From Hafnia alvei (GTDB lineage Bacteria; Pseudomonadota; Gammaproteobacteria; Enterobacterales; Enterobacteriaceae), in the NCBI RefSeq assembly GCF_900095695.1, contig NZ_FMIQ01000031.1:1-64000 (forward strand): a stretch of DNA of 64,000 bases. The letters run 5' to 3'. The notes beneath the pieces were generated by a model. That model was not told where the DNA came from, ran no database searches, and saw only the letters and a list, made by a program, of their open reading frames with translations. Numbering within the stretch: position 1 is the stretch's first letter; each line of letters begins with the position of its first letter. The translations under genes were made by a program, and so were the position numbers. Below, piece by piece: positions 28,557 through 37,953 of the stretch.

Positions 28557-31229
28557 ATGAGCAAATTTAAATTGAACACGTTGGCCGTTGCCGTTTCTGC
28601 ACTGGGCATGCTCGGTTTTTCCGCAGCAAGTCAGGCAGATCAGCAAATCGTTGACCAACTGAGTCAGTTAAAAGTTAACGTGAAAGTCACCGACAACCGC
28701 GCGGCAGAGAACGGCGTAGATTGTGCCGCGCTGGGCGCTGATTGGGCGTCGTGTAATCAATCCGTTATTACGCTAACCAGCGATAGCGATATTAAAGGCA
28801 ACGACTGGGCGATCTATTTCCATAACCCACGTCAGGTTCTGGACGTGAAAAGCGATCAGTTCAAAATTACCTTTGTGACCGGTGATCTGCATAAGATTGA
28901 ACCAACCGATAAGTTTAAAGGATTTACCGCTGGTCAATCGGTAGAAATTCCTCTAATTGGTGAATACTGGCAGTTGTTTGAAAGTGACATTATGCCTCGT
29001 TGGTACGTCACTTCTCAGGATGCTAAACCTAAGGTGATTGCCAGCACCGATACGGAAGATCTGCGCCAGTTTGTGACGCCGTTTGCGGGCGATCTGTGGA
29101 AGCGTACCAAAGACGATAAAAACGTTCTGATGGTGCCTGAAACTCGCTTCGACAAAAACGCTGATGTGAAAGAGCTGCCAGCACAGAGCCTGCGTGGCCA
29201 AATTATGCCAACGCCGATGGAAGTGAAAATCCATCAGCAGGACGTTGACCTCAGCAAAGGCGTAGCGCTCGATCTTACCGTTCTGAACAGCGCCACGGCA
29301 GAAGCCGCGCAGCAGCGTTTCGCGCTGTTAGGTGTGAAAAGCGATGCCAAAGGCTATCCAATCAAAACGGCGATTGCGGTTAATCACTTCAAAGGCGATT
29401 TAGCGGTGCCGGGGGCTTACGAGCTGAAGATCGGGCCGAAGGGCGCAGAAGTTATTGGTTACGATCAGGCTGGCGTATTCTACGGCTTACAGTCCATCCT
29501 TTCGCTGGTGCCAAGCGATGGCAGCATGAAGATTGCAACCTTAGATGCGAAAGACGCGCCGCGTTTCCAATACCGTGGCATCTTCTTGGACATCGGGCGT
29601 AACTTCCATTCCAAAGAAGCAGTACACCGTCTGCTAGACCAGATGGCGGCGTACAAGATGAACAAATTCCACTTCCATCTGACCGATGATGAAGGCTGGC
29701 GCATTGAGATCCCAGGTCTGCCAGAGCTTATCGATGTGGGCTCAAAACGCTGCCACGATCTGAGCGAAAAAGAGTGCCTGCTGCCGCAGCTAGGTTCGGG
29801 GCCTGATGCTAACAACAATGGCACTGGCCATCTGACTCGCGCCGAATATATCGATATCGTTAAATATGCTCAGGCGCGTCAGATTGAAGTGATCCCTGAA
29901 ATCGATATGCCTGCACATGCCCGTGCAGCCGTGGTTTCGATGGAAGCGCGCTATGACAAATTGAAAGCCGCCGGTGACGAAAAGGGGGCGAATGAATTCC
30001 GTTTGGTTGATCCAACGGATACCTCAAATACCACCTCCGTACAGTTCTACGATCGTAAGAGCTATTTGAATCCATGCTTAGATTCCTCTAAGCGCTTTGT
30101 CGATAAAGTGATTGGCGAAGTGGCGCAGATGCACAAAGAAGCGGGGCAGCCGTTAACCACGTGGCACTTCGGCGGTGATGAAGCTAAAAACATCCGCTTA
30201 GGGCCGGGTTATCAGGATAAAAATGGCAAGATTGAGCCGGGTAAAGGCATTATCGATCAGAGCAAAGAAGATAAACCATGGGCGCAGTCTCAGGTTTGTC
30301 AGACCCTAATTAAGAGCGGCAAAGTGGAAGATATGGAACATCTGCCAAGCCACTTTGCGATTGAAGTCAGCCAGATCGTCAATAAGCATGGCATTGAAAA
30401 AATGCAGGCGTGGCAGGATGGTCTGAAAGATGCCAAAGACGCGAAGGCATTTGCCACCAAACGTGTAGGTGTTAACTTCTGGGATACGCTCTATTGGGGC
30501 GGTTTTGATACTGTCAACGACTGGGCGAACAAAGGCTACGAAGTGACGGTTTCTAACCCAGACTACGTCTACATGGACTTCCCGTATGAGGTGAATCCAC
30601 AGGAAAATGGCTACTACTGGGGCACTCGCTTTAACGATGAGCGTAAAATCTTCAGCTTCGCGCCAGACAACATGCCACAGAATGCGGAAACTTCCGTAGA
30701 CCGTGACGGCAACTTCTTTACCGCGAAAAGCGATAAGCCATGGCCGGGTGTTTATGGACTCTCAGCGCAGCTGTGGAGTGAAACCACGCGCACCGACGAA
30801 ATGATGGAGTATAAAATCTATCCTCGCGTGATGACGGTAGCGGAACGCGGATGGCATCGCGCGGGCTGGGAGCAAGACTACAAAGCGGGCCGCGAATATA
30901 AAGGCGGAGAAACCAATCTGGTAGACAAAAAATCTCTGCTGAGTGATTGGCAGCGTTTTGCAAACCTGATGGGGCAGCGTGAGCTGGCGAAAATGGATAA
31001 AGCCGGTGTGGAATATCGCCTGCCGGTTCCTGGAGCAAAAGTTGTGGGCGGGAAACTGGAAGCCAACATTGCGCTACCAGGGCTGGGGATTGAATACTCG
31101 GTAGACGGTGGCAAGCAGTGGCAGCGTTATGATGCTAAAGCCCAGCCGACCGTTTCTGGCGACGTTCAAATTCGTTCAGTGAGCCCAGATGGCAAACGCT
31201 ATAGCCGCGTAGAACCGGTACAGGCGTGA
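28557..31229 (+). CDS. chb: Chitobiase / beta-N-acetylhexosaminidase (GH20)
   Basis: Exported enzyme that splits chitobiose and short chito-oligomers to GlcNAc. 890 residues: signal peptide (cleavage after SQA, about residue 27), N-terminal carbohydrate-binding-like domain, GH20b domain, catalytic (beta/alpha)8 barrel with [13 protein letters not shown] and [18 protein letters not shown], and the catalytic pair D541-E542 in HFGGDEAKN, then a C-terminal Ig-like domain. It is close in length and layout to Serratia chitobiase. It lies 19 bases after chiQ, so it is probably in the ChiX/NagC-regulated chiPQ transcript. E. coli K-12 lacks this gene here. Confidence 0.94.
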   Translation: MSKFKLNTLAVAVSALGMLGFSAASQADQQIVDQLSQLKVNVKVTDNRAAENGVDCAALGADWASCNQSVITLTSDSDIKGNDWAIYFHNPRQVLDVKSDQFKITFVTGDLHKIEPTDKFKGFTAGQSVEIPLIGEYWQLFESDIMPRWYVTSQDAKPKVIASTDTEDLRQFVTPFAGDLWKRTKDDKNVLMVPETRFDKNADVKELPAQSLRGQIMPTPMEVKIHQQDVDLSKGVALDLTVLNSATAEAAQQRFALLGVKSDAKGYPIKTAIAVNHFKGDLAVPGAYELKIGPKGAEVIGYDQAGVFYGLQSILSLVPSDGSMKIATLDAKDAPRFQYRGIFLDIGRNFHSKEAVHRLLDQMAAYKMNKFHFHLTDDEGWRIEIPGLPELIDVGSKRCHDLSEKECLLPQLGSGPDANNNGTGHLTRAEYIDIVKYAQARQIEVIPEIDMPAHARAAVVSMEARYDKLKAAGDEKGANEFRLVDPTDTSNTTSVQFYDRKSYLNPCLDSSKRFVDKVIGEVAQMHKEAGQPLTTWHFGGDEAKNIRLGPGYQDKNGKIEPGKGIIDQSKEDKPWAQSQVCQTLIKSGKVEDMEHLPSHFAIEVSQIVNKHGIEKMQAWQDGLKDAKDAKAFATKRVGVNFWDTLYWGGFDTVNDWANKGYEVTVSNPDYVYMDFPYEVNPQENGYYWGTRFNDERKIFSFAPDNMPQNAETSVDRDGNFFTAKSDKPWPGVYGLSAQLWSETTRTDEMMEYKIYPRVMTVAERGWHRAGWEQDYKAGREYKGGETNLVDKKSLLSDWQRFANLMGQRELAKMDKAGVEYRLPVPGAKVVGGKLEANIALPGLGIEYSVDGGKQWQRYDAKAQPTVSGDVQIRSVSPDGKRYSRVEPVQA

Positions 31230-31248
31230 TATCCAAATAGGTAAGCTA

Positions 31249-31281
31249 GCTATTTCCTACCCCGGTGGGGTAGGGAATAGC
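31249..31281 (+). terminator. Hairpin after chitobiase
   Basis: GCTATTTCCTACCCC/GGGGTAGGGAATAGC, 15 bp with one wobble and a GGT loop, 20 bases after the stop. No T-tract follows, so it may mainly protect the 3' end. Confidence 0.5.
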
Positions 31282-31380
31282 GCAATAACGTTTTTATGCA
31301 GTGGTTTTTAATACCGTTTCATCATCATCATTATTGTTGTCATGGTTTTTGCCGAAGCCATATGAGTGACTGAGTTATTT

Positions 31381-31407
31381 AGCCCCCAGCCTGAGGGGCT
31401 TTTTTTG
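31381..31407 (+). terminator. Terminator of the chiPQ-chitobiase operon
   Basis: AGCCCC/GGGGCT stem with an 8-base loop followed by seven T. Confidence 0.8.
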
Positions 31408-31451
31408 TCTATTATTTGGTGAGAAAACGAATATTGCGGATTTCAGGAAAT

Positions 31452-31474
31452 AAAAAAAGCGACCCTCAGGTCGC
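31452..31474 (-). terminator. fur terminator
   Basis: GCGACC-CTCA-GGTCGC hairpin, then seven T on the minus strand, 21 bases after the fur stop. Confidence 0.85.
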
Positions 31475-31494
31475 CTCATTACACTCGCGTATTC

Positions 31495-31944
31495 TTACTC
31501 TCTGCCATCGTGCAGACTTTCGTCTTCGCGGCAATCACCCGCAGCGCAGTGACCATAAAGATACAGGCTGTGGTTGGTCAGCTGGATACCGTATTTTTTA
31601 GCAATTTCGTGCTGACGTTTTTCAATGGAGTCATCACTAAACTCAATCACTTTACCGCAGTCTAAGCAGATCAGATGATCGTGGTGATGCTGCTGAGTCA
31701 GCTCAAATACGGATTTTCCGCCTTCAAAATTGTGACGAGTTACAATTCCAGCGTCGTCGAACTGGTTCAGTACACGGTAAACGGTGGCTAAGCCGATTTC
31801 TTCACCCATATCGATCAGCTTCTTATACAGATCTTCTGCGCTGACGTGGTGGCAAGTTGGATCTTGCAGAACTTCCAGAATCTTAAGACGCGGAAGCGTG
31901 ACTTTAAGTCCAGCCTTCTTTAAAGCAGTGTTGTTATCTGTCAT
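31495..31944 (-). CDS. fur: Ferric uptake regulator Fur
   Basis: Global iron-dependent repressor, 149 residues. The N-terminal winged helix includes the recognition region ATVYRVLNQFDDAG; the metal and dimer region includes HHHDHLICLDCGKVIEF with the structural zinc cysteines, and the C-terminal HCAAGDC. ATG at 31944, coupled to the short upstream ORF at 31994. Two candidate Fur targets are in this window (32035-32053 and 36847-36865). Confidence 0.97.
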   Translation of the reverse strand: MTDNNTALKKAGLKVTLPRLKILEVLQDPTCHHVSAEDLYKKLIDMGEEIGLATVYRVLNQFDDAGIVTRHNFEGGKSVFELTQQHHHDHLICLDCGKVIEFSDDSIEKRQHEIAKKYGIQLTNHSLYLYGHCAAGDCREDESLHDGRE

Positions 31945-31994
31945 TCGGATTCTGTCCCGTTACTTAGTTCGAAGACGTTTAGGATAGTCTGCAT
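31941..31994 (-). CDS. uof: Short upstream ORF of fur (uof-like)
   Basis: A 17-codon frame starting ATG CAG ACT (MQTILNVF...) whose TGA overlaps the fur ATG in the form ATGA. E. coli fur is translationally coupled to uof, through which RyhB represses Fur synthesis. The in-frame TGA upstream limits the frame to 25 codons, slightly less than the 28 I recall for E. coli uof, so the exact start may differ or be non-ATG. Confidence 0.55.
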   Translation of the reverse strand: MQTILNVFELSNGTESE

Positions 31995-32034
31995 TTGCTG
32001 CCAGCGTTGCCTGAATTGTCACCGAACTGAAAAT

Positions 32035-32053
32035 ATAATTGAGATTCATTATA
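32035..32053. promoter_or_regulatory. Candidate Fur box upstream of fur
   Basis: The sequence ATAATTGAGATTCATTATA is an imperfect palindrome resembling the Fur box on both arms (ATAATgA...TCAtTAT); it lies 91 bases upstream of fur. Autoregulation of fur is known in E. coli. Confidence 0.4.
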
Positions 32054-32263
32054 AAGCTGATGGCGGTAAATGGAAACCGCAGTGTGTTAACAACTTGGGC
32101 GGAAGTACAGGGTGGAAATAAAACGTAACACACTGACAAATATGTAACTCTGCTGGTGGCGGGTGCTAGAGCGGGAAAAATGAGTTACATAGATGTTGCA
32201 AATTGCTTTTGCCAATCGTTGAAATACCCGCTGGCTTATGCAGTCAGCGGGCACAATTTCATA

Positions 32264-32791
32264 TTAGCCAGCCAGTTCAGCCAAGCTCATCTCTTCGGAG
32301 ATTTGTTTCACCCACGCATCAACACGCGTTGCGGTGAGTTCAGGCTGGCGATCTTCGTCAATAGCCAAACCGACGAAGGTTTTGTCATCAACCAGCGCTT
32401 TAGACGCTTCAAAATGGTAACCCGCCGTTGGCCAGTGGCCGACGATGGTCGCGCCGCGTGGCTCGATCAAGTCACGGATGGTGCCCATTGCGTCGCAGAA
32501 GTACTCTGCATAGTCTTCTTGGTCGCCGCAGCCGAACAGAGCAACCAGTTTACCGTTGAAGTCGATCTCTTCCAGAGAAGGGAAGAAATCATCCCAGTCA
32601 CACTGAGCTTCGCCGTAATACCACGTTGGGATGCCAAGCAGAAGAATATCGAATGCCTCGATGTCTTCTTTGCTGCTTTTGGCAATGTCATGAACTTCAG
32701 CAACGTCTTTTCCGAGTTGCTTTTGGATCATCTTAGCGATGTTTTCCGTGTTGCCCGTGTCGCTGCCAAAGAAAATGCCTACGATTGCCAT
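32264..32791 (-). CDS. fldA: Flavodoxin FldA
   Basis: Essential FMN electron carrier for IspG/IspH, biotin synthase, MetH and radical-SAM activations. 175 residues (E. coli 176). The phosphate-binding loop [15 protein letters not shown] is at residues 5-19, followed by [17 protein letters not shown] and [16 protein letters not shown] around the flavin. Upstream of fur in the same direction, as in E. coli. Confidence 0.97.
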   Translation of the reverse strand: MAIVGIFFGSDTGNTENIAKMIQKQLGKDVAEVHDIAKSSKEDIEAFDILLLGIPTWYYGEAQCDWDDFFPSLEEIDFNGKLVALFGCGDQEDYAEYFCDAMGTIRDLIEPRGATIVGHWPTAGYHFEASKALVDDKTFVGLAIDEDRQPELTATRVDAWVKQISEEMSLAELAG

Positions 32792-32912
32792 GTCGCGTTT
32801 ATACCTTTTATATCAAATAATTAAACTAGAATCTTTAGAAAGACCAGTACGTACTTTACGCACTATAGCACTTTAAACCGTATCGATTTGTCGTCATTGT
32901 GTGCTGGTGGCG

Positions 32913-33188
32913 TTAAGATTTTAAAATCTGATTGAGCAAAATTTGTTCAATCAATTCACTGCGGCTAATGTTTTGTTCTTGAGCCAAACGATTCAGCATT
33001 TCAACCGCTTCTTCGTTAATTTTTAGCTCGACGCGACGCAGCCCTTTCACTTTATCGCGGCGCAGTTGGTTGCGTTTGTTAATTCTTAGCTGTTCATCCC
33101 GAGATAACGGGTTGGTTTTCGGGCGACCCGGACGACGTTCATCTGCGAACAGATCCAGAGTCGTGCGGTCCGTTTGTTCTTTGGCCAT
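32913..33188 (-). CDS. ybfE: LexA-regulated ribbon-helix-helix protein YbfE
   Basis: A 91-residue basic protein. The N-terminal half is positively charged (RRPGRPKTNPLSR, an AT-hook-like GRP core, then RRDKVKGLRRVELKI), and the C-terminal half, EEAVEMLNRLAQEQNISRSELIEQIL, is a ribbon-helix-helix fold likely to dimerise and bind DNA. A CTG-N10-CAG LexA-type box lies 35 bases upstream. The cellular role is not known. Confidence 0.88.
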   Translation of the reverse strand: MAKEQTDRTTLDLFADERRPGRPKTNPLSRDEQLRINKRNQLRRDKVKGLRRVELKINEEAVEMLNRLAQEQNISRSELIEQILLNQILKS

Positions 33189-33220
33189 ATCAGGTAGCGG
33201 TACTACAAGGAGAATTTTGA

Positions 33221-33240
33221 ATCTGCGTAACGAATCAGAT
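33221..33240. promoter_or_regulatory. Candidate LexA box of ybfE
   Basis: AT-CTG-CGTAACGAAT-CAG-AT has the invariant CTG-N10-CAG core with symmetric outer bases. ybfE is a known SOS gene in E. coli; the centre of the box is less AT-rich than the consensus. Confidence 0.6.
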
Positions 33241-33447
33241 CATGATTAACATACTAGGGCCATTCACCCTTTACCGGCACTATCCTTGAACAGCAAAACT
33301 GCCTGCCAGAATAATAGCGCGCCATAATACCCCAGCGCCCCCAGCCGCGACAATCCTTAATCTTACTTACCTCACTGATGAACGGTGATTTTTTCTACAG
33401 TGTGGTTATGCTGAGGGGGAGAAGACAACAAAAGTAAGCCGTTTAGC

Positions 33448-34218
33448 TTATTCATCGCTATCCAGAAAACGGTGCAGCGTGCGTAGCACCAATTCGGGCT
33501 TTTCCGCATGCAGCCAGTGGCCAGTACCGGCAATCACGTGGGCTTTGGCATGAGGAAACTGACGTGTGATGGCGGCGCGATGAATATCTTGTATATAAGG
33601 CGATGAGCCGCCTTTGATAAACATTGCGGGGCCTTGGTAAGGCGTCACGTCTTGCCAGCCCACGATATTTTCGTATTGATCCCACAGCACGGGCACATTA
33701 AATAGCCACTCGCCGTCCTGAAAAGACTTCAGCAAAAACTGTATCACGCCTTCTTCTTGGATATAGCCGCGCATGATTTCAGCGGCCTCTTGGCGGCGCG
33801 TCACCTGCGCAGCCGTTACCGCATTAATAGCAGTAAAAATCGTATCGTGACGACGAACTTGATAATCAACGGGTGCAATGTCCAGCAAGGCAAGGCGACG
33901 AATACGGTCGGGGGCAAGTGCGGCCAGCGTCATGGCGGCTTTTCCGCCCATTGAATGCCCAATGACATCCAACTGAGGCAAAGAAAGATCGTCAATCAGC
34001 GCCAGTAAATCTTCGGCCATCGCGGCATAATCCATGCGCTCTGAGCGAGGTGAGTGTCCATGATTGCGCATATCCACCTGAATGACACGTCGATCGCTGC
34101 GCAAGTCTCGTCCTAATATACCTAGATTATCCAAGCTGCCGAATAACCCGTGGATCAGTAATGCCGGTGGAAACTGGGCTTGCTGGGTTGGAATATGTTC
34201 GCGGTAGTTGAGTTTCAT
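33448..34218 (-). CDS. ybfF: Acyl-CoA esterase YbfF (alpha/beta hydrolase)
   Basis: A 256-residue esterase of the alpha/beta-hydrolase fold (E. coli YbfF hydrolyses palmitoyl-CoA and malonyl-CoA). Oxyanion motif HGLFGSLDNLG, nucleophile elbow GHSMGG, and catalytic His in GTGHWLHAEKP are seen. I use the ATG at 34218 (MKLNYREH), which matches E. coli; the frame runs further to 34269 without a reason to start there. Divergent from seqA. Confidence 0.92.
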   Translation of the reverse strand: MKLNYREHIPTQQAQFPPALLIHGLFGSLDNLGILGRDLRSDRRVIQVDMRNHGHSPRSERMDYAAMAEDLLALIDDLSLPQLDVIGHSMGGKAAMTLAALAPDRIRRLALLDIAPVDYQVRRHDTIFTAINAVTAAQVTRRQEAAEIMRGYIQEEGVIQFLLKSFQDGEWLFNVPVLWDQYENIVGWQDVTPYQGPAMFIKGGSSPYIQDIHRAAITRQFPHAKAHVIAGTGHWLHAEKPELVLRTLHRFLDSDE

Positions 34219-34493
34219 ATCGTTAAGTCTATTCGTGGTGTCTATTCGCGGAATCCATGTGCTAAACATGCGGCAATGGAGTGCGAAGAATCTTATGTTG
34301 TAACAAATAGGTTACCACGACTAAGCATGATTGTTAGTCACCGAGTATTATCCAGCAAAATTTAAGGGTATTCTTTCCATAAGTTTGGGAAAAAACTCAC
34401 TGAATTGATCAGAGCATCGGGTTTACGCTATCCGCATGAGGCGTTTGACTTTATAATCCTGCTGATTAAGTCGTAAACCTGTATTGGATAATG

Positions 34494-35033
34494 ATGAAAA
34501 CTATTGAAGTCGACGAGGAGCTGTACCGCTACATTGCAAGCCACACGCAAAGTATCGGTGAGAGTGCTTCTGACATATTGCGCCGCCTGCTGAAAGTCTC
34601 CGAACATAAAGCGACTACTGCTCCGGCAGTAACACCGACCGTTATCGCTGCGCCAGTGGCTGCTCCGGTAACTGCCCGTCCGGTAGACCGCGTTCGTACC
34701 ATGCGTGAATTGCTGCTGTCTGATGAATATGCAGAGCAGAACAAAGCGGTAAATCGCTTTATGCTGGTACTTTCAACGCTTTACTCTATTGATAATCAGG
34801 GATTTGCCGCTGCGACGGAATCCTTGCATGGCCGCACGCGTGTCTATTTCGCCGGCGACCAGCAAACGCTGTTGCAAAACGGCACGCATACCAAGCCTAA
34901 ACACGTCGCGGGCACGCCTTACTGGGTGATCACCAATACCAACACCGATCGCAAGCGCAGCATGATTGAACACATCATGCAGGCGATGCAGTTCCCCGCT
35001 GAACTGATTGAAAAGGTCTGTGGGACCATCTAA
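34494..35033 (+). CDS. seqA: Negative modulator of replication initiation SeqA
   Basis: Binds hemimethylated GATC sites to sequester oriC and organise new DNA. 179 residues from the second ATG at 34494 (MKTIEVDEELYRYIA); the ATG at 34491 would add one Met. The N-terminal multimerisation helix, a variable Ala/Pro/Thr-rich linker (about residues 40-60), and the C-terminal DNA-binding domain (ATESLHGRTRVYFAGD, TKPKHVAGTPYWVITNTNT) are all present. Upstream of pgm as in E. coli. Confidence 0.96.
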   Translation: MKTIEVDEELYRYIASHTQSIGESASDILRRLLKVSEHKATTAPAVTPTVIAAPVAAPVTARPVDRVRTMRELLLSDEYAEQNKAVNRFMLVLSTLYSIDNQGFAAATESLHGRTRVYFAGDQQTLLQNGTHTKPKHVAGTPYWVITNTNTDRKRSMIEHIMQAMQFPAELIEKVCGTI

Positions 35034-35116
35034 TTCAAGAACTGCCTAATCGCAAGCCTTGGCAACGCGATTAGGCACTCAACCATACAAGCGTAATAGC
35101 GTAGGGAGTAGTGACC

Positions 35117-36763
35117 ATGGCAAATCACCCCCGTGCCGGGCAGCCTGCCCAGCAGAGCGATTTGATCAACGTGGCTCAACTGGTTTCTCAATACTATGTA
35201 TTGACGCCGGAAGTGGGTAACACGTCGCATGCGGTAAAATTCGGGACCTCAGGTCACCGTGGCAGCGCCCAGCGCCATAGCTTTAACGAAGCGCACATTT
35301 TAGCTATTGCCCAAGCAATTGTTGAAGTGCGTAAAGCCAATGGCATCGAAGGCCCCTGTATCGTGGGTAAAGATACGCATGGGTTGTCTGAACCTGCGTT
35401 TATCAGCGTGCTAGAAGTTCTGACGGCAAACGGCGTGGACGTCGTGGTACAGCAGGATAATGGTTTCACCCCAACGCCTGCGGTTTCTCACGCTATTCTG
35501 ACTCACAACAGCAATAAGAATGCGGTATTGGCCGACGGTATCGTCATCACGCCTTCGCACAATCCGCCTGAAGATGGCGGTATCAAATACAATCCGCCAA
35601 ATGGTGGACCGGCAGATACCGATCTTACCAAGGTGATTGAACAGCGCGCCAACGAACTGTTAAGCCTTAACTTGCAGGGTGTGAAGCGTCAAACGCTCGA
35701 TGCAGCTTGGAAAAGCGGCTTGGTGCACGCTAAAGATCTGGTACAGCCTTATATTGAAGGTTTGGTTGATATCGTTGATATGCAAGCCATTCAGCGCTCT
35801 GGCCTGCATTTAGGCGTCGATCCATTGGGCGGTTCCGGCATTGAGTATTGGCAGCGCATTGGTGAACATTACAAACTTGATCTGACCTTGGTGAACGATC
35901 ACGTTGATCCATCATTCCGCTTCATGCACTTAGACCACGATGGCGTGATCCGTATGGATTGCTCATCGGAAAGCGCAATGGCGGGATTGCTGGCGCTGCG
36001 AGATCAGTTTGATTTAGCGTTCGCTAACGACCCAGACTACGATCGCCACGGTATCGTCACGCCTTCAGGCCTGATGAATCCGAATCACTACTTAGCCGTA
36101 GCTATTAATTATCTGTTCCAGCATCGCCCACAGTGGGGCGCTGATGTTGCCGTAGGTAAAACGCTGGTATCCAGCGCCATGATTGACCGCGTCGTCAATG
36201 ACTTAGGTCGCAAACTGGTGGAAGTTCCTGTCGGCTTTAAGTGGTTTGTTGATGGCCTGTTTGACGGCAGCTTTGGTTTTGGTGGCGAAGAGAGCGCAGG
36301 CGCTTCCTTCCTGCGCTTTAACGGTACGCCGTGGTCAACAGACAAAGACGGCATCATTATGTGCCTGCTTGCCGCTGAGATCACTGCCGTTACCGGTGAA
36401 AACCCACAGCAGCATTACAATAAGCTGGCGGAACGTTTTGGTGCGCCAAGTTATAACCGTATTCAGGCACCGGCTACGCATGCGCAGAAAGATGCGCTGT
36501 CTAAGCTCTCTCCTGAGATGGTTAAAGCTGACAAACTGGCGGGCGATCCAATTACCGCTCGTTTGACCAAGGCTCCGGGCAACAACGCCTCTATCGGCGG
36601 GCTGAAAGTGATGACCGACAACGGCTGGTTTGCTGCTCGTCCATCTGGCACAGAAGAAGCCTACAAAATTTACTGCGAAAGTTTCTTAGGCGCTGAACAT
36701 CGCCTGCGAATCGAGAAAGAAGCGGTGGATATTGTGAGCGCTGTGCTCGCCAGCGCCAAATAA
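35117..36763 (+). CDS. pgm: Phosphoglucomutase Pgm
   Basis: Interconverts glucose-1-P and glucose-6-P, linking glycolysis to UDP-glucose and glycogen. 548 residues from ATG 35117 (AGGGAG 8 bases upstream); a GTG at 35111 is in frame but less well placed. Active-site serine loop [11 protein letters not shown], metal-binding DPDYDRHG, sugar loop GEESAGASF, and phosphate loop RPSGTE are intact. Follows seqA by 77 bases, probably co-transcribed. Confidence 0.97.
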   Translation: MANHPRAGQPAQQSDLINVAQLVSQYYVLTPEVGNTSHAVKFGTSGHRGSAQRHSFNEAHILAIAQAIVEVRKANGIEGPCIVGKDTHGLSEPAFISVLEVLTANGVDVVVQQDNGFTPTPAVSHAILTHNSNKNAVLADGIVITPSHNPPEDGGIKYNPPNGGPADTDLTKVIEQRANELLSLNLQGVKRQTLDAAWKSGLVHAKDLVQPYIEGLVDIVDMQAIQRSGLHLGVDPLGGSGIEYWQRIGEHYKLDLTLVNDHVDPSFRFMHLDHDGVIRMDCSSESAMAGLLALRDQFDLAFANDPDYDRHGIVTPSGLMNPNHYLAVAINYLFQHRPQWGADVAVGKTLVSSAMIDRVVNDLGRKLVEVPVGFKWFVDGLFDGSFGFGGEESAGASFLRFNGTPWSTDKDGIIMCLLAAEITAVTGENPQQHYNKLAERFGAPSYNRIQAPATHAQKDALSKLSPEMVKADKLAGDPITARLTKAPGNNASIGGLKVMTDNGWFAARPSGTEEAYKIYCESFLGAEHRLRIEKEAVDIVSAVLASAK

Positions 36764-36783
36764 GCGAGTTCTTCAGAAATTCT

Positions 36784-36810
36784 AAAAGCGCCTTTAACGG
36801 CGCTTTTTTT
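36784..36810 (+). terminator. pgm terminator
   Basis: AAGCGCC-TTTAAC-GGCGCTT stem followed by a long T run. Confidence 0.9.
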
Positions 36811-36846
36811 ATGCCGCAAAAAGTGAAGCTCAACCTGCTCGAATAT

Positions 36847-36865
36847 GATAAAAGTTATCATTATC
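36847..36865. promoter_or_regulatory. Fur-box-like sequence upstream of the DUF3861 gene
   Basis: GATAAAAGTTATCATTATC matches the 19-base Fur consensus GATAATGATAATCATTATC at 15 positions. It ends 25 bases before the ATG and is framed by an exact inverted repeat TCGAATAT (36839-36846) / ATATTCGA (36871-36878). Confidence 0.55.
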
Positions 36866-36890
36866 AAAAAATATTCGAAGAGGGAATACC

Positions 36891-37229
36891 ATGTCTGGAT
36901 ATCGCTACCGCATCACCGTAGAGCCGATTGCCGATCGTAAAGGCGATCCGATTGATAAAGCGCCAATCAGCTTTGAAGTTGAAAATCATGATGAGATTCT
37001 ATCTATCGTCGAAAGGCTGGGGGCAAGGGACGATTTGCCATTCACCGGTGATAAATCGAAGGCCTTTGCCGTTGGTTTAAAACTGTTTTCAGAATCACTG
37101 CTGGAGAACCGTAAACATCCGCTGTTTGACGATCTGCGTGATTCATTCCGCGCTTTTATGATGACTTTAAAAGGTATCAAGCGCGGTGAGAGTGCCGACG
37201 AAGCAAAAGAAGAACAAAAAGAAGGTTAA
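36891..37229 (+). CDS. Small DUF3861-type protein
   Basis: A 112-residue acidic cytoplasmic protein with no membrane segment. The N-terminal YRYRITVEPIADRKGDP and SFEVENHDEILSIVERL resemble DUF3861; the C-terminal tail is Lys/Glu-rich. Start ATG at 36891 with AGAGGGAA upstream. It lies between pgm and kdpE, where E. coli has no counterpart, so it is accessory. The Fur-box-like sequence at its promoter suggests iron control. Function unknown. Confidence 0.75.
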   Translation: MSGYRYRITVEPIADRKGDPIDKAPISFEVENHDEILSIVERLGARDDLPFTGDKSKAFAVGLKLFSESLLENRKHPLFDDLRDSFRAFMMTLKGIKRGESADEAKEEQKEG

Positions 37230-37232
37230 AAA

Positions 37233-37922
37233 TTACAGCATAAACCGGTAACCAACGCCGGTTTCAGTCAGTAAGTGCTTGGGGCGTGCTGGTTCAGCCT
37301 CGAGTTTTTGCCGTAAATGCCCCATATAGATCCGCAGATAATGGCTGTGCTCAACGTAGTTTGGCCCCCAAACCGTACTAAGCAGCTGGCGCTGTGTGAG
37401 CACTTTTCCTGCATTGGCGATAAGTTCGGTTAGCAAACGAAACTCCAACGGTGTGAGATGCAAATCCTCACCGGCTCGAGTGACTCGGCGGTTAATCAAA
37501 TCCACCTCAACGTCTGAGAATTGAATTAGCGGGCTTTCCTGATTTTGCTGAGCATGGCGGCGCAAAGAGACGCGCACGCGGGCCAATAATTCCGCTACGC
37601 CAAAGGGTTTACTTAGATAATCATCGGCTCCGGCATCTAGCGCCAGCACCTTGTCCGACTCCTCGCTGCGCGCAGAAAGCACAATCACCGGAATTGAACT
37701 CCACTGGCGCAAATCGCGGATAAAATCTAGGCCATCGCCATCCGGTAAGCCTAAGTCGAGAATAATCAGATCTGGTTTTCGCGTTCCCGCCTCGATCAGA
37801 CCACGCTGCAATGTATCGGCGTCGAAAACCCGCCAGCCCTCATTCTCAAGCGCAGAACGGACAAAGCGGCGGATCTCTTTTTCATCTTCAACGATGAGCA
37901 CATTTATCGGGGTTTGATTCAC
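37233..37922 (-). CDS. kdpE: Response regulator KdpE
   Basis: OmpR-type regulator that activates kdpFABC when phosphorylated by KdpD under potassium limitation or osmotic shock. Receiver domain VLIVEDEKEIRRF with phospho-Asp in DLIILDLGLPDGDG and Lys in LSKPFG; C-terminal winged helix with HYLRIYMGHLRQKLE. The start is probably the GTG at 37922 (GAGAG upstream, VNQTPINVLIVEDE, 229 residues); ATGs at 37985 and 37979 would give a longer N-terminus overlapping kdpD. Its operator is seen at 45419-45441. Confidence 0.92.
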   Translation of the reverse strand: MNQTPINVLIVEDEKEIRRFVRSALENEGWRVFDADTLQRGLIEAGTRKPDLIILDLGLPDGDGLDFIRDLRQWSSIPVIVLSARSEESDKVLALDAGADDYLSKPFGVAELLARVRVSLRRHAQQNQESPLIQFSDVEVDLINRRVTRAGEDLHLTPLEFRLLTELIANAGKVLTQRQLLSTVWGPNYVEHSHYLRIYMGHLRQKLEAEPARPKHLLTETGVGYRFML

Positions 37923-37953
37923 GTTATCTCTCTGTTTCGCCGCTCTCTGTTTT

